Shown here: positions 38,364-38,374 of the stretch, piece by piece
Layout: every line of letters begins with the position of its first letter
How positions within the stretch are numbered: the first letter of the stretch is position 1
NCBI RefSeq assembly: GCF_000241485.1
Contig: NZ_JH584241.1
Coordinates: 1,394,380 to 1,432,753, forward strand
Origin: Sphingomonas sp. PAMC 26605
Lineage (GTDB): Bacteria > Pseudomonadota > Alphaproteobacteria > Sphingomonadales > Sphingomonadaceae
Direction: 5' to 3'
DNA: 38,374 bases
Made by a program: the position numbers and the translations under genes
Notes under the pieces: model-generated
The model's database searches: none
The model's input: the letters and a program-made list of their open reading frames with translations, nothing else
Told to the model about the DNA's origin: nothing

Positions 38364-38374
38364 CGCGGCGCGCA

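Overview
This is a GC-rich chromosomal window from an alphaproteobacterium, most likely a sphingomonad (order Sphingomonadales). The inference rests on the GRPREF-type TetR regulators, the many short-chain dehydrogenases (SDRs), a haloalkane dehalogenase that closely follows what I remember of LinB from Sphingobium, and promoters of the kind described for the Caulobacter ECF sigma factor SigF. I saw no rRNA, tRNA, CRISPR array, insertion sequence or phage gene.

Left and centre (about 0.5-24.8 kb) form an accessory block of redox and detoxification genes controlled by small regulators. It holds six SDR genes plus one SDR remnant, a tandem RidA-like protein, DUF1330, glyoxalase-fold, cupin, carboxymuconolactone-decarboxylase-like and SnoaL-like proteins, an epoxide hydrolase, the LinB-like dehalogenase, four TetR regulators, a LytS/LytTR two-component pair and a ToxR/CadC-like membrane regulator. 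Two operator families can be read directly. ATACG-N3-CGTAT occurs three times around the TetR/RidA/DUF1330 genes (1.7-2.6 kb). TATA-N8-TATAGAA occurs three times: before the TetR gene at 19.1 kb, before the cupin operon at 23.6 kb, and before the SDR-glyoxalase operon at 4.7 kb. The second family suggests one regulon spread over 20 kb. A run of exported proteins (amidohydrolase, beta-propeller, methyltransferase-like and a small protein) lies at 7.1-11.1 kb.

The centre-right (25-27.5 kb) carries a secreted beta-sandwich-like protein and a nitronate monooxygenase.

The right part (27.9-38.4 kb) looks like a coherent stress regulon. Seven start regions in the window carry GTAAC(C/G)-N16-CGAA or a one-base variant, and an eighth carries a weaker match. 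They precede: a YHS protein with a TlpA-like thioredoxin; a CBS-pair protein; a four-gene operon (ExxH ferritin-like protein, KAS III-like synthase, ABC ATPase, ABC-2 permease) that appears to be leaderless; a periplasmic thioredoxin; a CcdA/DsbD-beta protein followed by type II NADH dehydrogenase; a GH130-type glycosidase; and a six-cysteine exported peptide resembling BufA2 bufferins. The epoxide hydrolase at 14.4 kb has the same exact promoter, and the DUF1223 lipoprotein at 12.9 kb has the weak version. The sigma factor gene, its anti-sigma factor and a bufferin-modifying MNIO (DUF692) enzyme are not in the window. Together these genes suggest an envelope thiol, metal and oxidant response combining disulfide exchange, metal buffering and export. 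The KAS III/ferritin-like/ABC operon is the part I cannot assign to a described pathway.
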